From Prolixibacteraceae bacterium (GTDB lineage Bacteria; Bacteroidota; Bacteroidia; Bacteroidales; Prolixibacteraceae), in NCBI GenBank assembly GCA_003450125.1, contig DMFR01000207.1, positions 22,826-34,588 on the forward strand: DNA of 11,763 nt, read 5' to 3'. The notes beneath the pieces are model-generated. The model saw only the letters and a program-made list of their open reading frames with translations, did no database searches and was not told the origin of the DNA. The position numbers and the translations under genes were made by a program. Numbering within the stretch: position 1 is the stretch's first letter; the number at the start of each line of letters is the position of its first letter. This document shows, one piece after another, positions 8,651 to 11,763 of the stretch.

Positions 8651-9241
8651 TTAGTCCTCAAATAAGCCTTTGGTTCCACCGCCTCTGATTTTGGAAGTGT
8701 TACTCTGCTCGGTCTTCACTCTTTCTTCCAGGGAAGTAAGGGTATCGAGCATTTTGGGAAGTTTGTCGGAGACTTTGAAAAGGTTGTCAATTAGTGACAT
8801 TACCTTATCCATCGGATCAATCTCAGAAGCACTGCCTGCGTTTTTAGCCAGGGAAATTTGTCCCTGCAGTTGGAAGGTCAACATCTCTACCGCTTCACGG
8901 GCTGTGAACAATCCTTCTCTGAGGGCGATCAGCATTTGAAGTGAGGCAGTATTTAAAAACTCCATGTACTTCGAAATAGCCTCTTTGGTGAGTAGGTCTT
9001 CCTTCCACCCGGAGGCTAATTGCAAATCTGTACAAACCTTTATCCGTCTATCTTCCAGGGCTAACGCTTGATTATAAGGAGACCTATAATCATACATAAA
9101 ATATATATATGTGAAAGTTTTAAGCGCCCCTCGCTTGGCAATATCCTTGTCAGCAGTGATTACCCTCTTAAATTCCGGGACTAACTTCAGTTCCGTAGAG
9201 AGGATCACCTTTCCGTCTTTTTCCTCGAATAATTGCATCAT
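8651..9241 (-). CDS. Possible terminase small subunit (by position)
   Basis: This 196-residue protein lies directly upstream of the large terminase, where the DNA-recognising small subunit is usual. Residues 19-57 (KLVPEFKRVI, then TFTYIYFMYDYRSPY) resemble a segment I recall from Bacteroidetes phage proteins next to terminase. The middle is helical. Residues 143-180 have a heptad-like pattern suggesting a coiled coil, followed by a short basic, glycine-rich tail KIRGGGTKGLFED that looks conserved in such proteins. I see no clear helix-turn-helix, so DNA binding is not shown. The ATG at 9241 makes the gene overlap the upstream HU-like gene by 74 nt. The next in-frame start after residue 2 is Met49, which would delete the conserved-looking N-terminus, so the long overlap is preferred. 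The small terminase role is inferred. Confidence 0.5.
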   Translation of the reverse strand: MMQLFEEKDGKVILSTELKLVPEFKRVITADKDIAKRGALKTFTYIYFMYDYRSPYNQALALEDRRIKVCTDLQLASGWKEDLLTKEAISKYMEFLNTASLQMLIALREGLFTAREAVEMLTFQLQGQISLAKNAGSASEIDPMDKVMSLIDNLFKVSDKLPKMLDTLTSLEERVKTEQSNTSKIRGGGTKGLFED

Positions 9242-9440
9242 TAAACTTTTGAATGCGATAAGGTATCACATGGAACTTACCCAGGTAGGGTAGAAATATT
9301 CCCTCAAATCCCCCATCCTTGATGGTATTAGCCACAAATGCGGCTTGGAAGTCAATGATCTGCTCTACTTCTGTTACAGTGCCCCCATTCTCTTTTACAA
9401 TCTCCCGAATAATCCTTTGTTTCAGACTGTTGTTTTTCAT
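9168..9440 (-). CDS. HU/IHF-like DNA-binding protein
   Basis: This short basic protein of 90 residues has the layout of HU/IHF proteins: two N-terminal helices (LKQRIIREIVKENGGTVTEV, then IIDFQAAFVANTIKDG), followed by FEGIFLPYLGKFHVIP at 45-60. The last segment matches the 'v.LpyfGkF.v.p' beta entry of HU-like phage proteins. The long beta arm seen in bacterial HU is short or missing, and the C-terminus is a basic tail (RGKRRKGD). Such proteins bend DNA and may help packaging, genome organisation or recombination. HU/IHF-like genes near structural genes are a known trait of crAss-like phages. The start is 9 nt after the winged-helix-like gene. The final 74 nt overlap the next gene in a different frame. 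Confidence 0.7.
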   Translation of the reverse strand: MKNNSLKQRIIREIVKENGGTVTEVEQIIDFQAAFVANTIKDGGFEGIFLPYLGKFHVIPYRIQKFNDAIIRGKRRKGDPLYGTEVSPGI

Positions 9441-9449
9441 ACTAAGCCC

Positions 9450-9776
9450 TTATTCAAATGAAAACTCTAATGCTGTTGTCCCTGCCGGGGGATTGATAAG
9501 GGGCAAATACGTAAGCTTGCCGTCTTCCTGCAAAAGCAGTACTCCCTTATCCTTTAAAATCTTTATGAAGTTTGCAGTTACTGCCAGATTTTTAAACCCT
9601 AACTTATCTGTAACTGCCCTACGGGCATCTGTTGTACACTCTATTTTGTTTGCTCTAAGCAATTCTGTCAGTACTCTCTGTTGCGTTTCTGTAAGCCTTG
9701 TGACTCCGGCTGTAATTTCTATCCATCTTTCTATGAATAGCCCATTACTCGGTACTTTAACCAATAACTTTTCCAT
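9450..9776 (-). CDS. Winged-helix-like small protein, possible regulator
   Basis: The 108-residue protein contains LTETQQRVLTELLRA (28-42), then CTTDARRAVTDKLGF (47-61), then a putative recognition helix NLAVTANFIKILKDKG (63-78), and a wing-like VLLLQEDGKLTYLP (79-92). This helix-helix-helix-wing order is what a winged helix-turn-helix protein shows, so DNA binding is plausible. A short C-terminal tail ends in ALEFSFE. The gene overlaps the upstream 96-residue gene by 20 nt, indicating translational coupling. With the HU-like gene next to it, it may control late transcription or act at the packaging site. I do not recognise a named family, and no target site is known. Confidence 0.6.
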   Translation of the reverse strand: MEKLLVKVPSNGLFIERWIEITAGVTRLTETQQRVLTELLRANKIECTTDARRAVTDKLGFKNLAVTANFIKILKDKGVLLLQEDGKLTYLPLINPPAGTTALEFSFE

Positions 9777-10047
9777 GCTTTTCTGTTTTTTCCAGCTTTT
9801 TCTCTAACCTACGCTTCATCAGTTCACGTACATTGCGAAGGAGAATTATAATGCACTGATTTTCTACTGAAAAGCGGCGCTTTTGTAATTCATAGAAACG
9901 GTCAACAAGCATGTTCACCACTTCTTCGTTGGTAGTACCTGGATTATATCCACCTAGGTGCTTTTCTGTGAAGATAACTTCCTGAAAATCGGTGGTTGAT
10001 CCAAAATTGTACAACCGGTACTCGATTCCTGCTTTGATGATCTGCAT
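9757..10047 (-). CDS. Small phage protein resembling the Acb2/Tad1-hairpin family (candidate anti-CBASS)
   Basis: This 96-residue protein opens with MQIIKAGIEYRLYNF and then IFTEK, followed by PGTTNEEVVNMLVDRFYELQ (36-55), and ENQ with a long basic helix. It recalls a common Bacteroidetes phage family with the pattern 'AGKxYTLNNFE … GTTNEEVLxxLIDRxxxLxxKF..ENxxAITKLEEALMWLxxRxxDRxxRGV'. I associate its C-terminal helical hairpin with the Acb2/Tad1 family, whose characterised members bind cyclic nucleotide signals and block CBASS or Thoeris immunity. In this copy the usual 'AITKLEEALMWL' is diverged to CIIILLRNVRELM, so ligand binding is uncertain. It is the first gene of the late operon and its start lies 7 nt from a long hairpin. 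The family resemblance is moderately secure; the anti-defence role is a hypothesis. Confidence 0.5.
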   Translation of the reverse strand: MQIIKAGIEYRLYNFGSTTDFQEVIFTEKHLGGYNPGTTNEEVVNMLVDRFYELQKRRFSVENQCIIILLRNVRELMKRRLEKKLEKTEKHGKVIG

Positions 10048-10054
10048 AAAAATG

Positions 10055-10109
10055 AAAATTGCGTATAACGACTGCTAAGATATACAAATAGCAAGTTATA
10101 CGCAATTTT
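10055..10109 (-). repeat. Long hairpin between recombinase and late operon (terminator or operator)
   Basis: A perfect 15-bp inverted repeat, aaaattgcgtataac at 10055-10069 and gttatacgcaatttt at 10095-10109, surrounds an inner 5-bp pair, tgcta (10073-10077) and tagca (10089-10093), around an 11-nt loop. On the minus strand the hairpin is followed by CATTTTTATG, so the stem ends 7 nt before the start codon of the 96-residue gene. The A-tract/stem/T-tract layout fits an intrinsic terminator for the recombinase transcript. Because it abuts the start codon, it could instead be an operator or a leader hairpin controlling entry into the late operon. The repeat is seen directly; function is inferred. 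Confidence 0.75.
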
Positions 10110-10121
10110 ATTTCGTATATG

Positions 10122-10143
10122 AAGGTATTAATATATACCTTTC
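10122..10143 (-). promoter_or_regulatory. Second inverted repeat in the control gap (operator, promoter or attachment core candidate)
   Basis: aaggtat (10122-10128) and atacctt (10135-10141) form a perfect 7-bp inverted repeat with a 6-bp centre, taatat. Two more pairs are possible if one T is bulged. On the minus strand it reads GAAAGGTATATATTAATACC, closely matching the motif ahead of the scaffold-like gene (4326-4345). It sits 43 nt beyond the end of the 393-residue recombinase gene. Two readings compete: a phage promoter or operator for the late operon, or a recombinase core site, since 7-bp arms around a 6-bp centre resemble such sites. The shared motif favours regulation. Confidence 0.4.
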
Positions 10144-10183
10144 ACACTCTAAACGAAATCAAATACTGATTAAATTCTTTAGA

Positions 10184-11365
10184 TCATTCCTTTTTCTCTG
10201 GTTTTGAGGGTGTAATACAGAATAAATCCTGCTCGAATTGCTTTGCCCTCTGTTTTGCAATGTGATTATAGAGCATGATATAAGGTTTCAGGGAATTATA
10301 GTCGGGATGCCCTGACATATCCAGTATCTCTTGTGCCTTATAGCCGCTTTCAAACAGGTTCATAATAAAAGTCTTCCTTGCCACGTATGAGGTAACCACA
10401 TCGTACAAAGGGTAATGGTTTGTTACCACCTTTCCTTCTATATTGGTGGAAAGAGTTATCTGACGGTCCATCTCTAAAAATCGGAACGTTGCCTTGATGT
10501 AAGCATTAAAGTTTACCAAAGGAATGTGAGGCGGAACTCCCCCATATTTCATCAGTATACGTTTTAAAGCCTGGGTATAGGGAGGCTTTATTACCTTATC
10601 AGACATTTTAAGGGAAATATTGAAATGTTCCCTACCTGGCGACAGGTTCTTATGGCTTATCTGATCCACATCATGTAACCTTACTCCGGTGAACATCATT
10701 ATCAGAAATAAATCCCTTGCCTGTTGCATGTATGGATACAAACCATGAGCCTCGGTGAGCTGTTGTATTTCTTCCTGTGTTAGATAGATCAGGTTGTAAA
10801 AAGTTTCACGATAGTTCACAAATTCCCAGATATATCTATTGTCAAGTGATTCTAAAAGTTCTCGTAGCATAGATATATGAGCTGCGACAATGAGCTGCTT
10901 TGAAAGTTTTACTTTTTTATTTGGAATATCTTCCTCTGGGTCGATTGATTCCAACCATTGTACGAAACGGTTAAAGGTGGATCGGTTAAAATCCTGCATG
11001 TACACTACCCCACCGTCATAAATTCCAAAACCGTGTAACTTTTCCCTAAGCTCATCCATTGCCTTAATTGCCTGTGCTGCCCCTTTGCCCTTTTTCTCGG
11101 ATGCCATTGCAAGCAATGCCTGTTCAAGGGAAGTTTTTTCTAATGGATTCCTGTAATAACTGACCAGGGAATTTACTGCGCTTTCCGTTACTTCCTGTTC
11201 CGTTGTTTCCAACTGCAGAACTGCCTTGTAGATGAATTCTTTTATTACTGTAATCCTTTCCTTGTTTGTACTGGAAATCCTTGTAGGGATAGTGAAGAAT
11301 TGCTTCTCATAATTAAGGATAATAGAAGCCTGATCCTGGTTGTCATTTGTTATCGTTAGGTTCAT
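10184..11365 (-). CDS. Tyrosine recombinase (integrase family) with variant box II
   Basis: The 393-residue protein has an N-terminal core-binding region, with helices around 90-185 (for example FNRSTFNRFVQWLESI), and a C-terminal catalytic domain. Catalytic positions visible are Arg229 in MFTGVRLHDV, a Lys in the beta-hairpin SLKMSDKVIKPP (257 or 260), Arg330 in SYVARKTF, His353 in MSGHPDY, and the nucleophile Tyr362 in LKPYIMLYN. The usual box II HxxR is YxxR here, so the first His is replaced by Tyr327. All other key residues remain, so activity is likely. Length suits phage and conjugative element integrases. It overlaps the upstream recombinase by 23 nt, which implies co-translation. It probably integrates or excises the phage, alone or with its partner. 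The start at 11365 lacks a clear Shine-Dalgarno sequence, as expected for a coupled gene. Confidence 0.85.
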   Translation of the reverse strand: MNLTITNDNQDQASIILNYEKQFFTIPTRISSTNKERITVIKEFIYKAVLQLETTEQEVTESAVNSLVSYYRNPLEKTSLEQALLAMASEKKGKGAAQAIKAMDELREKLHGFGIYDGGVVYMQDFNRSTFNRFVQWLESIDPEEDIPNKKVKLSKQLIVAAHISMLRELLESLDNRYIWEFVNYRETFYNLIYLTQEEIQQLTEAHGLYPYMQQARDLFLIMMFTGVRLHDVDQISHKNLSPGREHFNISLKMSDKVIKPPYTQALKRILMKYGGVPPHIPLVNFNAYIKATFRFLEMDRQITLSTNIEGKVVTNHYPLYDVVTSYVARKTFIMNLFESGYKAQEILDMSGHPDYNSLKPYIMLYNHIAKQRAKQFEQDLFCITPSKPEKKE

Positions 11366-11763
11366 CTGCTAAGGGTGTTATGTCAATTGCCTTGAATGCC
11401 TTTTTGTCCTGCACCTTTTTTGCGTACTTCTTCAGTGTTGCCAACTGGGTATGACCCGAAGCAAGCATGATCACATTAAGGGGCACGTTATGGGAAATGG
11501 CTAAAGTTATAAAAGTTCGTCTACAGGTATGGGTTGAAATAAGCTTTCGCCGGATTGTCTTAAAATCCTTGTTGATCCCGTTCACCCTTCTTACTTTAAT
11601 TACTTTTTCTCCAAATAAATCGTAATGCTCCAAAATAGCTTTTAACTCTCGGTTAAAATACTGGCTTACTCTGGTAGGCATATTAAATTTGTACTTCTTT
11701 AGGATCTCCAGGGAAGTTTTCTGAACTGGAATGGTTACCCATATACCTGTTTTCTTATTTTCC
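11343..11763 (-). CDS. Partial tyrosine recombinase (C-terminal catalytic part, 5' end off window)
   Basis: The frame is open to the right window edge, so the true start lies outside. The ATG at 11681 is internal, because the 27 upstream codons also read as recombinase: ENKKTGIWVTIPVQKTSLEI matches the catalytic Lys hairpin ('TxKTxxxVxVPL') and the following ILKKY segment. Next come a polar linker and a canonical box II, STHTCRRTFIT (His at 11531-11529, Arg at 11522-11520), then ASGHTQLATLKKYAKKV with the box III His and nucleophile Tyr (11426-11424). The box I Arg must lie off window. Unlike its neighbour, this enzyme keeps the HxxR histidine. It lies directly upstream of the second recombinase and overlaps it, so the pair likely is co-expressed. 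The partner's separate catalytic set shows they are two genes, not one broken gene. Confidence 0.85.
   Translation of the reverse strand, partial: ENKKTGIWVTIPVQKTSLEILKKYKFNMPTRVSQYFNRELKAILEHYDLFGEKVIKVRRVNGINKDFKTIRRKLISTHTCRRTFITLAISHNVPLNVIMLASGHTQLATLKKYAKKVQDKKAFKAIDITPLADEPNDNK

Noticed and set aside
9319..9807. A 162-codon plus-strand open frame, with others at 893-1276, 5352-5723 and 2319-2597
   Set aside because: Each lies antisense to a well-supported minus-strand gene, has no recognisable domain, and shows the biased composition of a shadow frame.
10055..10109. Invertible promoter flanked by inverted repeats and flipped by the nearby recombinases
   Set aside because: Only 25 bp separate the arms, which is too little for a promoter and for usual recombinase-mediated inversion.
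11343..11681. Reading the two recombinase frames as one gene broken by a frameshift
   Set aside because: Each frame carries its own box II and box III with nucleophile Tyr, so they are two tandem genes.

Overview
The window is a stretch of double-stranded DNA phage or prophage genome, most likely from a phage of the Bacteroidetes. Every supported gene lies on the minus strand, so the genes are transcribed from right to left. This host assignment rests on protein resemblance recognised from memory and on the start sites: most starts have A/T-rich leaders with little or no Shine-Dalgarno sequence, as is usual in Bacteroidetes. No host gene, rRNA, tRNA, CRISPR array or insertion sequence is visible.

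Reading in the direction of transcription, the right end (10184-11763) holds two tandem, overlapping tyrosine recombinase genes. The outer one is cut by the window edge. A 136-bp gap follows. It contains a long hairpin (10055-10109) and a second inverted repeat (10122-10141), and it is the most likely control or attachment region in the window.

Next come three small genes. The first is a 96-residue protein resembling Bacteroidetes phage proteins that I associate with the Acb2/Tad1 hairpin family of cyclic-nucleotide sponges. The second is a winged-helix-like 108-residue protein, and the third is an HU/IHF-like DNA-binding protein. They lead into a head and packaging module: a possible small terminase, the large terminase (682 aa), the portal (746 aa), an acidic scaffold-like protein (358 aa), the major capsid protein (478 aa), an intrinsic terminator, a 270-aa protein, a 213-aa decoration or fibre-like protein, and an incomplete gene running off the left edge.

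The sizes and order of terminase, portal, scaffold-like protein and capsid, with an HU/IHF-like gene nearby, resemble crAss-like (Crassvirales-related) phages. Family placement needs a tree. The module would cut and pump DNA (terminase) through the portal into a shell assembled from capsid and scaffold, then complete and decorate the head. The adjacent recombinases suggest the phage can integrate. A similar A/T-rich motif occurs in the only two sizeable gaps, upstream of the whole late operon and upstream of scaffold plus capsid, so it may be a phage promoter or operator.
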